Shown one piece after another: positions 24,379-32,406 of a DNA stretch of 64,000 nucleotides (positions within the stretch are counted from its first letter, which is position 1; every line of letters begins with the position of its first letter). Under the pieces are notes generated by a model, which was not told the origin of the DNA, searched no databases, and worked only from the letters and a program-made list of their open reading frames with translations. The stretch covers positions 62,001 through 126,000 of the forward strand of contig JAFYOU010000027.1 in NCBI GenBank assembly GCA_017560095.1, written 5' to 3'. Both the position numbers and the translations under genes were made by a program. The DNA comes from Candidatus Gastranaerophilales bacterium. GTDB taxonomy: Bacteria; Cyanobacteriota; Vampirovibrionia; Gastranaerophilales; Gastranaerophilaceae.

Positions 24379-24409
24379 AAATAACCACAAGCATTGCTTG
24401 TGGTTATTT
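24379..24409 (+). terminator. Intrinsic terminator after the 779-aa gene
   Basis: A 14-bp stem AAATAACCACAAGC/GCTTGTGGTTATTT with a 3-nt loop (24393-24395), ending in T residues. Confidence 0.8.
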
Positions 24410-24481
24410 TATAAAGTTGTTGTTTGGGTTATATTATAGACTAATATTTTAAAAATCTATTTTTATTATAGAATGTTTAAT

Positions 24482-24856
24482 ATGGATTTTGTTAAAAAAA
24501 TACTTTTAATATTATTTTTAGTATTAATAACTTTTTCTAGTTTTGAAGCAAATGCAAGTTGTCAAATTAGCACTTCAAATTTTGCTACAATAAGCGCCAT
24601 TAAACCAATAGAAAAAGATTTTATTAATTCAAAAGAAAACGAGTTTTCCTTAAGTGCCATTCAAAATGTTAATACTCAAATTACAACGAGAAGAAATAAT
24701 GATTCTAACAATAATATGCCTGATGATCATATTATTGTTTTTGCTAAAAAAAATAATAATTTAAAAATATATACTTGTAATCAATCGTATTTGGATGATA
24801 AAAATGAATTAGCACTTCTTCTTTTATTGCACCAAATACAACCAAATGCTCCTTAA
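24482..24856 (+). CDS. Small secreted hypothetical protein
   Basis: The 124-aa protein starts with a classical signal peptide: MDFVKK, a hydrophobic stretch ILLILFLVLITF, and a cleavage site after EANA (before SCQIS). The mature part is about 100 residues, polar, with one early Cys and no recognised domain. An in-frame ATG three codons upstream (24473) overlaps a -10-like TATTATAGA, so I prefer 24482; neither has a good Shine-Dalgarno. It precedes the OadG gene by 50 nt, separated by a hairpin. Confidence 0.6.
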   Translation: MDFVKKILLILFLVLITFSSFEANASCQISTSNFATISAIKPIEKDFINSKENEFSLSAIQNVNTQITTRRNNDSNNNMPDDHIIVFAKKNNNLKIYTCNQSYLDDKNELALLLLLHQIQPNAP

Positions 24857-24859
24857 GTG

Positions 24860-24896
24860 CTCCTATTTTTTTATGTTTAATAGTTTAAAATAGGAG
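24860..24896 (+). promoter_or_regulatory. Hairpin burying the OadG ribosome binding site
   Basis: CTCCTATTTT (24860-24869) pairs perfectly with AAAATAGGAG (24887-24896) across a 17-nt loop. The 3' arm contains the only Shine-Dalgarno (TAGGAG, 10 nt before the ATG at 24907). The 3' arm is not followed by a T-run, so it is not a simple terminator. Confidence 0.5.
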
Positions 24897-24906
24897 ATTA
24901 AGTATA

Positions 24907-25155
24907 ATGTCAGAATTATTTAATACTGGTATTACCATTACTTTTATTGGTATGGCAGTTGTTCTAGCGTTTCTTACGCTTATGATTTTTGTAATGAATA
25001 TTACAAGTAGTTTAATTGTAAATGTTTTAAATAAATATTTCCCAGAAGCAGTTAAAGAAGAGCCAAAAAAAGCAAAGAAGAAAGTTGTTTCCAATAATGA
25101 AGATATAGCAGTTGCTGTTGCTTTGGCATTTAATGCACAACAAGGAGGCAAATAA
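24907..25155 (+). CDS. OadG-family small membrane subunit
   Basis: The 82-aa protein has one N-terminal membrane helix (TFIGMAVVLAFLTLMIFVM, about 12-30) followed by a Lys/Glu-rich linker and a short C-terminal helix (DIAVAVALAFNAQQGGK). This is the layout of the gamma chain of sodium-pumping decarboxylases (OadG/MmdD), which assembles with alpha (carboxyltransferase) and beta (membrane) subunits. Neither partner gene is in this window. Instead the gene is coupled by a TAATG overlap to an ArsB/NhaD-type transporter, so here it may work with that protein. Family call is fair; partner is open. Confidence 0.75.
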   Translation: MSELFNTGITITFIGMAVVLAFLTLMIFVMNITSSLIVNVLNKYFPEAVKEEPKKAKKKVVSNNEDIAVAVALAFNAQQGGK

Positions 25156-26480
25156 TGGAAGCTTTACATGAGTTAGTTGGTGCAAACGGTATAATGATTT
25201 CGGCAATTATTTTATTGTTGGCATATGTATTTATTGCACTTGAAAAAATTCCAAAAGTTACAATTGCACTTTTTGGTGGAGTTTTAACCATATTACTTGG
25301 TTTAATTTCTCAAGATAAAATGGCGGGTGATGCATTAAATCCTTTGTATTTTATTAATTTTGTTGATTTTAACGTAATTTTCTTGTTGGTTTCAATGATG
25401 ATTATTGTTTCAATCACAGCAAAAACTGGGGTATTTACTTATTTAGCTAATAATTTTTTGAAAATGACAAAAGGTCATCCAATTAAAGTTTTGGTTGTTT
25501 TAGGTGTTTTTACAGCTGTTGTCAGCGCATTTTTAGACAACGTTACAACTGTAATTTTGATTATGCCAATTACTTTTGCTATTGCTAAAAAATTAGAAAT
25601 TAATCCAATTCCATTTTTGATTACTGAAATTTTCTGCTCAAATATTGGTGGAACTGCAACATTAATTGGCGATCCTCCTAATATTATTATCGGGTCTGCT
25701 GCTGGTTTTGGTTTTATGGACTTTATTAAAGAGCTAACGGTAATTGTAGCTATAGTTATGGTTGCAGTTCTTGCTTTTCTTGTTGCTTGCTTTAAAAAAC
25801 AACTCGTTGCAACTAAAGAAAAAATGGCATTAGCTGCAAATATTAACAATAAAGGCGTAATTACAAATTGGTGTACTATGTGGCGTTGCGTAATTGTTTT
25901 AACTTTTGTTATTATTGGTTTTGTTTTACATGATGTTACTCATATTGAAACAAGTATAATGGCAATGTTAGGTGCTTCAATATTATTGTTCTTTGAAAAA
26001 CCTACAAAAATTTTAGAAGAAGTTGAATGGAATACAATTTTCTTCTTTATAGGCTTATTTATAATTATCGGTGGCTTAGAAGCGACTGGCGGTATAAAAT
26101 TAATGGCTCAATGGATTATTGATGTTACAAATGGCTCTCAAGCACTAGCTTCAATGATTATTCTTTGGGGATCAGGAATTATTTCTGGAATCATTGATAA
26201 CATTCCATATACCGCCACAATGGCTCCAATGATTGCTCAAATGCAGGTTGTAATGGGGTCTGAATATGCTTATCCAATTTGGTGGAGTTTATCATTGGGT
26301 GCATGTTTGGGCGGAAACTTAACTATAATTGGTGCTGCAGCCAATGTTATTGTTAGTGAAAATTCTGCAAAACAAGACCACCCAATCGGTTTTATCCAAT
26401 TTATGAAATATGGAGTTGTTATTGTTTTGATTTCTCTGGTTTTAAGTAGTGCTTATATTTATTTAAGATTCTTAAAATAA
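25155..26480 (+). CDS. ArsB/NhaD/SLC13-type ion transporter
   Basis: A polytopic membrane protein of 441 aa with about 11 hydrophobic spans. Two inverted signature hairpins of the ion transporter superfamily are present. The first has SAFLDNVTTVILIMPITFA (about 117-135) followed by NIGGTATLIGDPPNIIIGSA (about 163-182). The second has ISGIIDNIPYTATMAPMI and the C-terminal LGACLGGNLTIIGAAANVI. These resemble NhaD Na+/H+ antiporters and the P-protein/YbiR group more than ArsB itself. The substrate is likely Na+/H+ or an anion. It overlaps the OadG gene by one base and precedes a 35-aa membrane peptide by 9 nt. Confidence 0.85.
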   Translation: MEALHELVGANGIMISAIILLLAYVFIALEKIPKVTIALFGGVLTILLGLISQDKMAGDALNPLYFINFVDFNVIFLLVSMMIIVSITAKTGVFTYLANNFLKMTKGHPIKVLVVLGVFTAVVSAFLDNVTTVILIMPITFAIAKKLEINPIPFLITEIFCSNIGGTATLIGDPPNIIIGSAAGFGFMDFIKELTVIVAIVMVAVLAFLVACFKKQLVATKEKMALAANINNKGVITNWCTMWRCVIVLTFVIIGFVLHDVTHIETSIMAMLGASILLFFEKPTKILEEVEWNTIFFFIGLFIIIGGLEATGGIKLMAQWIIDVTNGSQALASMIILWGSGIISGIIDNIPYTATMAPMIAQMQVVMGSEYAYPIWWSLSLGACLGGNLTIIGAAANVIVSENSAKQDHPIGFIQFMKYGVVIVLISLVLSSAYIYLRFLK

Positions 26481-26489
26481 GGAGATGAT

Positions 26490-26597
26490 ATGCATAAAGA
26501 CAAAGATTCATATTCGGAAGATTTCAAAAAAGCTCTTATTTATTCTGGTTCAATTATTTTAATAATGTGGCTTTTATCTGTATTTGTAATTAAATAA
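26490..26597 (+). CDS. 35-aa single-span membrane peptide
   Basis: A short ORF with an excellent ribosome site (AAGGAGATG directly upstream) 9 nt after the transporter stop, and a terminator immediately after its own stop. The product has a charged N-terminal half (MHKDKDSYSEDFKK) and one hydrophobic segment (ALIYSGSIILIMWLLSVFVI). Size, position and topology suggest a small accessory subunit of the transporter. The strength of the signal makes chance unlikely. Confidence 0.7.
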   Translation: MHKDKDSYSEDFKKALIYSGSIILIMWLLSVFVIK

Positions 26598-26627
26598 ATA
26601 AAGCGCTTCATAAGAAGCGCTTTATTT
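26596..26627. terminator. Bidirectional terminator after the transporter cassette
   Basis: A 14-bp stem AAATAAAGCGCTTC/GAAGCGCTTTATTT with a 4-nt loop between the convergent 35-aa peptide gene (+) and the 549-aa repeat gene (-). Confidence 0.8.
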
Positions 26628-26643
26628 AATCACAATATTTATT

Positions 26644-28293
26644 TTAATATTCTTCAAAGTTTTCTTCGATTACATTGCCCTTTTTATCAAAAACTGTTTC
26701 GCTATAGCCATTTTCTTGGTAGATTATTCTTGATTCAATTTGATTGCTACCTTCATAGAATATTTCTCTTTGCCAAGCTCCGCGGATATATGTTAAGTAA
26801 ACTTTTTCTGTTGTAATTCCTGTTACGCTATCTTTGTATTCTTGAATATAGCCTCCATTTTCTTTGTCCGCATATTCTTCGAGATAAACTTTGCCTGTAG
26901 CTGCATCTATATATTCTATTCTTCTTAAAAGATCATCTGCAGTATAATATTCTTTTCTTCTTTCACTTTCTTGCTGCGCATATGGTATTCCGCTAGCTGA
27001 GTCAATGTATATTGTTTCTGGTGTTTCTTTATCAAGGCTACAATTTTTTATTTTTGTTTTTCCATCTTTTGAAACTTCAATTGAAGCCTTTCCATTGGTT
27101 AGATTTATGTATTTTGCTTTACTTTGATCGAATTTTCCACTTTTTATACTTGGGAAATATTCAATACTATACGATCCATTATCTGCTTTAGTTTCTTTTA
27201 TGGTTTCTGGAGTTTCACCATCTTGTTGGTATTTTATTATTATTACAGTTCCATCATTTTTTGTTGTAGTGCTTGATTTTTTTAATTGTGTTTCAGAATC
27301 AAAATAGTGAATTGTTGTTGCGCCTGTTTTTGTGTTGTTTTCTTCTACTGTGTCTATTTTTTCAGTATTTGGGATAAATTTAGTTCTCGTTTTAACTTGC
27401 CCGTCTGGATATAATACAACAATCTCTTTGTCACTTTCTGTTCCATTAGGTTCGTAATTAATTGTTTTTTTGATATTACCATTTCTATTTATTTCAACTA
27501 CTTGTTTTTTTGTTCCATCTGGATAGAAACTTGTTGTTTTGTTTCCGTTTCCGTTTTTAACAACTTCTTTTTCTTTAATAGATGGTTTAACTTGATTAAA
27601 TGTTGTTACTGTTAAAGAGTTTTTTCCAACAACAACTCGTTCATATACGTCGCCATTAATAATATTTCTTAATTCACTTCCAGTATCAGTAGTAATTCTA
27701 TCTATTACTTTTTCTCCTTCTTTTACTTCTACATGTGTAGTTAAGTCTATTACAGTTACTTTACCTTGTTCTTCATCAGGTGCTTTAATCGTTTTTACCT
27801 GTCTTTTTCTACCATCATAATCTGTTATGATTGTAGTTTCTGTGCCAAGCGAATCTCTTTCGTAAAAATATGTTTGTCTTTTTTGATTATCAATTGTTTC
27901 TATGGTTTTTGTATATGTAGCTTTTGGATCTGCGGTTGTTGTAGTTGTGGTGATTCTATCTTTATATTCTTCAACAACTCTTTTCGTGGTTGTTTTAGGG
28001 TTGAAGCTTGTTGATCTTAATTTAATACCGTCATATCCTGGTCTTTCTTCATATGACAATTCGCCCGTTGCTGGATTATATTGAAATGATTTTGCACCTG
28101 ACACAGTCATAGTTCCATCATCATTTATTATGGAAGTTACGCCTTTAAATGAAACTTGGCTTCTTCCAATTGCTTCTTGTGATGAGTTTAATGAAATTGA
28201 AGTTTGATTTAATGTTTGAGCTTTGTTTGCTTTGGTTTCTTGAGTTTTAAAATTGCGAGAAAAATTCATTAAGTTAATTTGTGATAATTTCAT
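26644..28293 (-). CDS. YD/MORN-like repeat protein with FKG motif
   Basis: The 549-aa protein has an N-terminal low-complexity segment ending VSFKGVTS (about 47-54). About 480 residues of short beta-strand repeats follow, resembling the YD/RHS or toxin-inhibitor YwqK type: NGNIKKTINYEPNGT, YPDGQVKTRTKFIPN, HYFDSETQLKKSSTTT, DAATGKVYLEEYAD. There is no C-terminal toxin domain, no RHS core motif and no signal peptide. The fold is probably an extended beta-sheet; the function is unknown. It is monocistronic, with the terminator at 26596-26627. Confidence 0.7.
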   Translation of the reverse strand: MKLSQINLMNFSRNFKTQETKANKAQTLNQTSISLNSSQEAIGRSQVSFKGVTSIINDDGTMTVSGAKSFQYNPATGELSYEERPGYDGIKLRSTSFNPKTTTKRVVEEYKDRITTTTTTADPKATYTKTIETIDNQKRQTYFYERDSLGTETTIITDYDGRKRQVKTIKAPDEEQGKVTVIDLTTHVEVKEGEKVIDRITTDTGSELRNIINGDVYERVVVGKNSLTVTTFNQVKPSIKEKEVVKNGNGNKTTSFYPDGTKKQVVEINRNGNIKKTINYEPNGTESDKEIVVLYPDGQVKTRTKFIPNTEKIDTVEENNTKTGATTIHYFDSETQLKKSSTTTKNDGTVIIIKYQQDGETPETIKETKADNGSYSIEYFPSIKSGKFDQSKAKYINLTNGKASIEVSKDGKTKIKNCSLDKETPETIYIDSASGIPYAQQESERRKEYYTADDLLRRIEYIDAATGKVYLEEYADKENGGYIQEYKDSVTGITTEKVYLTYIRGAWQREIFYEGSNQIESRIIYQENGYSETVFDKKGNVIEENFEEY

Positions 28294-28420
28294 ATTTTTA
28301 ATTCCTATCTATGCTTAGATTAAACCAATAAATATTAAAAAATGCCAAAATAATATAATTTTATTAATAATTTTTTACAATTAATTCTCCGTTTTTGAAT
28401 TTTGTTCTTTATAATTGCAA

Positions 28421-28450
28421 AAAAAACACAGGCGATAACCTGTGTTTTTT
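28421..28450 (-). terminator. Terminator of the first prepilin gene
   Basis: A 12-bp stem AAAAAACACAGG/CCTGTGTTTTTT with CGATAA loop. The same core hairpin follows the second prepilin gene at 29323-29350. Confidence 0.85.
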
Positions 28451-28472
28451 ATAAATAGCATTAACTATTAGA

Positions 28473-29228
28473 CTATTTTGCATCAGCAACTATACGTCCT
28501 GTAACGGTTGTGCCTCTTGGCCCTGCTGTTGCACCATCTGAACCAATATATATTTTAAATACATCGCCTGTTATTGTATCAAGCGATTTGCCTTCTTCTA
28601 GAGGGGTTGTGTAACCTTGTTTTTCAAAAACATTCGGACCTTTTGTTAATCCATTTACATCAACTATTACAACAAAGCTTGATTTATTTCCAGCTTCTTT
28701 ATCATCAGCAACAGCATTTAATTGTTGTTTTGTTAAGGCATTTTCATTCATTGCCCTACCCCTTACAACAGAATATGCCATATTGTCATCGGTTATAATC
28801 CAAGGAAGTGTTCCTTCAAACGGGCCTCCATTTTGCGGAATTATAATTTGGCTTACTGCGGCACAATCCCCGGTATTTTTGCCAAGTGTTCCGGCATTAT
28901 TCATTAAAGTTAGGCATGATTTATAATTTTTTAGTACCCAACCTTGGTTTGCTTCAAGAAATGCATATGCTTTTACAGATAATGAGCTATTAAGTGCTGA
29001 ATACATTGAGTTTAAACCTGCATTTGAAGCACGAATTGGTAGTGTTCCTGATATTTTTTCTGCAGCAGCAAAATTAACAATTGTATTATAAGCTTTTTTG
29101 TAACCAGCTTTTAATTGTGCTTCAATTACCCCTTTCATTAAAGAAGGAATAGTCATTGTTGCAATTACGCCGATAACCATTAATACAATTAAAATTTCAG
29201 CAAGCGTAAAAGCTTTTTTATGTGTCAT
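28473..29228 (-). CDS. Type IV prepilin-like protein (Ala at -1)
   Basis: A 251-aa type IV pilin/pseudopilin. The N-terminus is KKA/FTLAEILIVLMVIG, with Glu at +5 of the mature protein and a hydrophobic helix. The usual Gly at -1 of the prepilin peptidase site is Ala. The globular domain is shared with the neighbour: AYKKAYNTIVNFAA-type helix continuation, two or more Cys in the middle, and a closing GSDGATAGPRGTTVTGR. Helical N-terminus and C-terminal segment are nearly identical to the 262-aa paralogue; the middle diverges. It has its own consensus promoter and terminator. No prepilin peptidase or assembly ATPase is in the window. Confidence 0.88.
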   Translation of the reverse strand: MTHKKAFTLAEILIVLMVIGVIATMTIPSLMKGVIEAQLKAGYKKAYNTIVNFAAAEKISGTLPIRASNAGLNSMYSALNSSLSVKAYAFLEANQGWVLKNYKSCLTLMNNAGTLGKNTGDCAAVSQIIIPQNGGPFEGTLPWIITDDNMAYSVVRGRAMNENALTKQQLNAVADDKEAGNKSSFVVIVDVNGLTKGPNVFEKQGYTTPLEEGKSLDTITGDVFKIYIGSDGATAGPRGTTVTGRIVADAK

Positions 29229-29258
29229 TTTTTCTCCTAAAAATAATTCTATATCTCA

Positions 29259-29287
29259 ATTTTATTATTTGTTTTATGTGTTGTCAA
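29259..29287 (-). promoter_or_regulatory. Consensus promoter of the first prepilin gene
   Basis: On the minus strand TTGACA (29282-29287), 17 nt, TAAAAT (29259-29264), about 30 nt upstream of the ATG; TAGGAG precedes the start. Confidence 0.7.
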
Positions 29288-29322
29288 TTTTTAAAGATTA
29301 TATTAAACAGATTTTAAAATAA

Positions 29323-29350
29323 AAAAACACAGGCGATAACCTGTGTTTTT
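29323..29350 (-). terminator. Terminator of the second prepilin gene
   Basis: An 11-bp stem AAAAACACAGG/CCTGTGTTTTT with CGATAA loop, a copy of the hairpin at 28421-28450. Confidence 0.85.
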
Positions 29351-29375
29351 CTTATAAATAGTATTAACTATTAGA

Positions 29376-30164
29376 CTATTTTGCGTCTGCAACCATACGA
29401 CCTGTAACAGTTGTACCTCTTGGTCCTGCTGTTGCACCATCTGAACCGATGTAGATTTTATATCTGTCGCCGGTGATTGTGTCAAGTGCTTCTGTTGCTG
29501 CAAATTGATTATTAGCATCATAACCTTGTTTTTCAAAAAGGTTAGGACCTTTTCCAATACCATTAACATCAACTATTATAACTGCGCTGGAGCCTTCAAC
29601 TGCTGCCGCATCATTAGCAGTTGCATTAATTTCTTGTTTAGTCATTGCGCCTGCAGCATTGGTTGAAGCTCCTTGCATTACGGAATAAGCCATACCATCA
29701 TCAGTTACAACCCAAGCTAGGTTTTTTGTTTTGTTATTCATTGTTCCTGCTTCAGCTACTTGATCAGGTTGAACTACTGCACAGTTTGATTCTGCTCCAT
29801 CAGCTGCACTAGCTGTTCCTAAAGTCGCATCTCCAATCTGCAAACAAGTTGCAGCGTTTCCTCCCACAGGAACTATACCTGAATTAACTGTATCTGTTGC
29901 ATATTCTTTTACAGACAATGAACTATTAAGTCCTGAATAAATAGCCTCAACACCTGCTGTTCCAGGTTTTGCTGGTAAAGTACCAGAAATTTTTTCCATT
30001 GCTGCAAAGTTAACAATTGTGTTGAAGGCTTTTTTGTAGCCTGCTTTTAGTTGAGCTTCAGCAACCCCCTTCATCATAGAAGGAATGGTCATTGTAGCAA
30101 TTACGCCGATAACCATTAATACGATTAAAATTTCGGCAAGTGTAAAACCTTTTTTTAGTCTCAT
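29376..30164 (-). CDS. Type IV prepilin-like protein
   Basis: A 262-aa paralogue of the adjacent prepilin. The N-terminus is RLKKG/FTLAEILIVLMVIG with the canonical Gly at -1 and Glu at +5. The helix continues through AEAQLKAGYKKAFNTIVNF. The C-terminal GSDGATAGPRGTTVTGRMV is shared almost residue for residue with the neighbour, while the central region (about 75-210) differs, so it is a tandem duplication with a diversified surface. AAGGAAG precedes the ATG. Expression should be strong because the promoter is a perfect consensus. Confidence 0.9.
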   Translation of the reverse strand: MRLKKGFTLAEILIVLMVIGVIATMTIPSMMKGVAEAQLKAGYKKAFNTIVNFAAMEKISGTLPAKPGTAGVEAIYSGLNSSLSVKEYATDTVNSGIVPVGGNAATCLQIGDATLGTASAADGAESNCAVVQPDQVAEAGTMNNKTKNLAWVVTDDGMAYSVMQGASTNAAGAMTKQEINATANDAAAVEGSSAVIIVDVNGIGKGPNLFEKQGYDANNQFAATEALDTITGDRYKIYIGSDGATAGPRGTTVTGRMVADAK

Positions 30165-30210
30165 AGTAATACTTCCTTTTTTAAACTGAGTACATTTTCT
30201 ATCTTGCTAT

Positions 30211-30239
30211 ATTATAGTGTTTGTTTTTTAGGGTGTCAA
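30211..30239 (-). promoter_or_regulatory. Perfect consensus promoter of the second prepilin gene
   Basis: On the minus strand TTGACA (30234-30239), 17 nt, TATAAT (30211-30216). Start near 30204, leader about 40 nt. It is the best sigma70-type promoter I found in the window. Confidence 0.85.
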
Positions 30240-30325
30240 ACCATTTTTAATTTTTTTCGTTATTTTGGTGTAGTAATGTTTAAGATTCCCCATTTAAGAC
30301 AAACTGTATATATTTAAATAAATTT

Positions 30326-31105
30326 TTATGAAACAATTTTTAAATTCTTTGAATTAACTTTTTCTTTATTTTTATAAATTTCATATATTCTGCCAGCTAG
30401 AGACTTTGCTGTTTGGGAGTTTGGCTTTTGAGCTATATATTTTTTATAAAATCTCACTGCATATATATACTTCCCCATTTTATCAAAGCATAACCCAAGA
30501 CCTAAATATGCTCTATAATATTCTTCATTTATCTTTAGAATATTTCTGAATAATGATATTGCTTTTTTGTATTCTTCTTGCTCTATATATAGGCTTGCAA
30601 GGTTAGACATTGCAGGAATATAATATGGATATCTTTCAATAATTGTTTCGTAAACTAAAATTGCCATTTCGGCTTCACCTGATAATTCATGTGTTAAAGC
30701 TAATTTTATTTGGGCATTCTTGTTATCAGGCTCTAGTTTAATTGTTCTTATGAAATTTTTTTGAGCATTGGAATTATCTGCATTTAATAGGTAATTTAAG
30801 CCTAATTCATAATAAACTTCAGAATCGAAACCATAAATGTTTCTGGCATTTTTTAGGTGTTTAATAGCTTTATCATATTCTTTTAAATTTTTATATGCTT
30901 TAGATGCGCCTTTGCAAGCAGGGATATTGTTTTTGTCAATCATTAATGAGACAAGATATTCTTTAATTGCTTTTCTGTATTCATTTTTAAGCATGAAGTT
31001 ATCACCCATGTTGCAAAAGAAAGTTTTATCTTTTTTTACAGGGTTAGATGTAAATTTTGCTTTGTTAAATGAATTTGTTTTGTCGTTTGAATATCTGAAA
31101 CTCAA
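30326..31105 (-). CDS. TPR-repeat protein with FTSN motif
   Basis: A 259-aa protein with about six tetratricopeptide repeats from residue 30 onward (for example FMLKNEYRKAIKEYLVSLMI, EVYYELGLNYLLNADNSNAQ, YRAYLGLGLCFDKMGKYIYA). The short N-terminus contains AKFTSNP at residues 16-22, the motif shared with other proteins here. The start is a TTG at 31105 with GGGGGA 4 nt upstream; the next Met is beyond residue 30, so TTG is well supported. No signal peptide or membrane span. Divergent from mscS. Confidence 0.8.
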   Translation of the reverse strand: MSFRYSNDKTNSFNKAKFTSNPVKKDKTFFCNMGDNFMLKNEYRKAIKEYLVSLMIDKNNIPACKGASKAYKNLKEYDKAIKHLKNARNIYGFDSEVYYELGLNYLLNADNSNAQKNFIRTIKLEPDNKNAQIKLALTHELSGEAEMAILVYETIIERYPYYIPAMSNLASLYIEQEEYKKAISLFRNILKINEEYYRAYLGLGLCFDKMGKYIYAVRFYKKYIAQKPNSQTAKSLAGRIYEIYKNKEKVNSKNLKIVS

Positions 31106-31233
31106 TTTTCCCCCTTGCTTTACTTAAGTTTAATTTGCATGGAAAAAAAACTGATTAATCAAAAGATGAATTTTCTTTTTGACCTTTAGGTTTATTTTTT
31201 TTATATTTTTTTATCGGTTTTGGGGTAAAAAAT

Positions 31234-32103
31234 ATGGAAGAATTATTAAAATTTGATTTTTTTAGCCAATATTTAACAGATACTCATGTTAAATTAATTG
31301 TTTTTATTTGGAATATTCTTAAGTGTACTTTTTTGCTTTTAATTAGCGTTAGACTGATTAGGTTTTTTAGCGATAAAATTGTTAAAAAAATTTTAAGCAG
31401 AATTTCTGCTCAAGAAAGGCAACAACAATTAATTACGCTAAAAACTATAGTTCTTCATGCTATCGAGGCTATTATTTTTATTGTTTATCTTGGAAACATG
31501 TTAAATCTTTTTGGTATTGATGTTCGACCAATTTTGGCTACCGCTGGTGTCATGGGGGTTGCAATTGGATTTGGTGCTAAAAGATTCGTTGAAGATGTTA
31601 TATCTGGAATAATTATTTTAATGGAGGGTCAAGTTCGTGTTGGTGATTATGTCGAAGTGCAAGGAGTTAAAGGTTTTGTTGAAAAAATAACTTTACCTTT
31701 GATAACAGTTCGTTCTGATACAACCGGAGCTTTGTGTTTTATAAGATGTGGTTATATAGATACAATTATTAATCATACAATGAATTATTCTTATGCATTT
31801 TTTGAATATGATGTCGCTTATGGTTCTGATATTAACCATGTATTTAAAACTTTGCATAAATGTTTTGATATCTTGGTTTCTGATTCAGAAAACAAGAAAA
31901 AAGTTATTGATGGGCTTGATATTTGGGGTCTTGATTCATTTAAAGAGAGCTCATTATGCATTAAGGTTAGAATAAAAACTCAACCAAAAGGACAATGGTC
32001 TATTAAGCGTTCGTTTAATAAAATAGTTAAAGAAAGATTTGAATTGGAAAATATTGAGATTCCATTTAATCAATTAGTCGTAACGAATTTAAAACAGGAT
32101 TAA
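31234..32103 (+). CDS. MscS-type mechanosensitive channel
   Basis: A 289-aa small-conductance mechanosensitive channel protein. There are three hydrophobic spans (about 17-45, 68-95 and 98-125). The pore helix TM3 reads ILATAGVMGVAIGFGAKRFV (about 98-117), with its Gly/Ala-rich packing face, then the beta domain VRVGDYVEVQGVKGFVEKI. A C-terminal alpha/beta vestibule domain follows. Sizes match E. coli MscS (286 aa). It likely protects against hypo-osmotic shock. GGGG lies about 8 nt upstream of the ATG. It is followed after 6 nt by a small lipoprotein gene. Confidence 0.92.
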   Translation: MEELLKFDFFSQYLTDTHVKLIVFIWNILKCTFLLLISVRLIRFFSDKIVKKILSRISAQERQQQLITLKTIVLHAIEAIIFIVYLGNMLNLFGIDVRPILATAGVMGVAIGFGAKRFVEDVISGIIILMEGQVRVGDYVEVQGVKGFVEKITLPLITVRSDTTGALCFIRCGYIDTIINHTMNYSYAFFEYDVAYGSDINHVFKTLHKCFDILVSDSENKKKVIDGLDIWGLDSFKESSLCIKVRIKTQPKGQWSIKRSFNKIVKERFELENIEIPFNQLVVTNLKQD

Positions 32104-32109
32104 TGTTGC

Positions 32110-32364
32110 ATGAATAAAAATAGAAGTTATTTAAATGTTTTTTTCTTAATTTTGTTTTTAAGTATCTTTCTTTTTGGATGCAAACATGATACAATTGAAT
32201 TCCGTCGCGAAAGTTCGGTTTCTAAAATGTTAAATAATATTGAAAGCCGAGATGATAAGCCTATGATTAAATCAGGAATTATTATTCTTAGGGATGATAC
32301 CCAAGAAACAAATGTAAATTTTGGCCCTAAAGACATTAATTTTGGTCTTCCGGCAAAATTTTAA
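32110..32364 (+). CDS. Small putative lipoprotein
   Basis: An 84-aa protein with a type II signal peptide: basic MNKNRSY, hydrophobic LNVFFLILFLSIFLF, then L-F-G-C at residues 22-25 as lipobox. The mature part is about 60 residues, polar, and not recognised. It follows mscS by 6 nt and is probably co-transcribed. No clear Shine-Dalgarno. Confidence 0.6.
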   Translation: MNKNRSYLNVFFLILFLSIFLFGCKHDTIEFRRESSVSKMLNNIESRDDKPMIKSGIIILRDDTQETNVNFGPKDINFGLPAKF

Positions 32365-32406
32365 CCAAGTTCTAATTAAGCATTAACAACAAAGAAAGGA
32401 ATAAAT

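Noticed and set aside
26644..28293. RHS/YD polymorphic toxin
   Set aside because: The repeats are loosely YD-like, but the protein is too short and has no RHS core motif, no variable C-terminal toxin and no immunity gene.
29303..29572. Minus-strand open frame inside the second prepilin gene
   Set aside because: It lies in another frame of a clearly coding sequence, has no ribosome site, and its translation is Gln-rich and meaningless.
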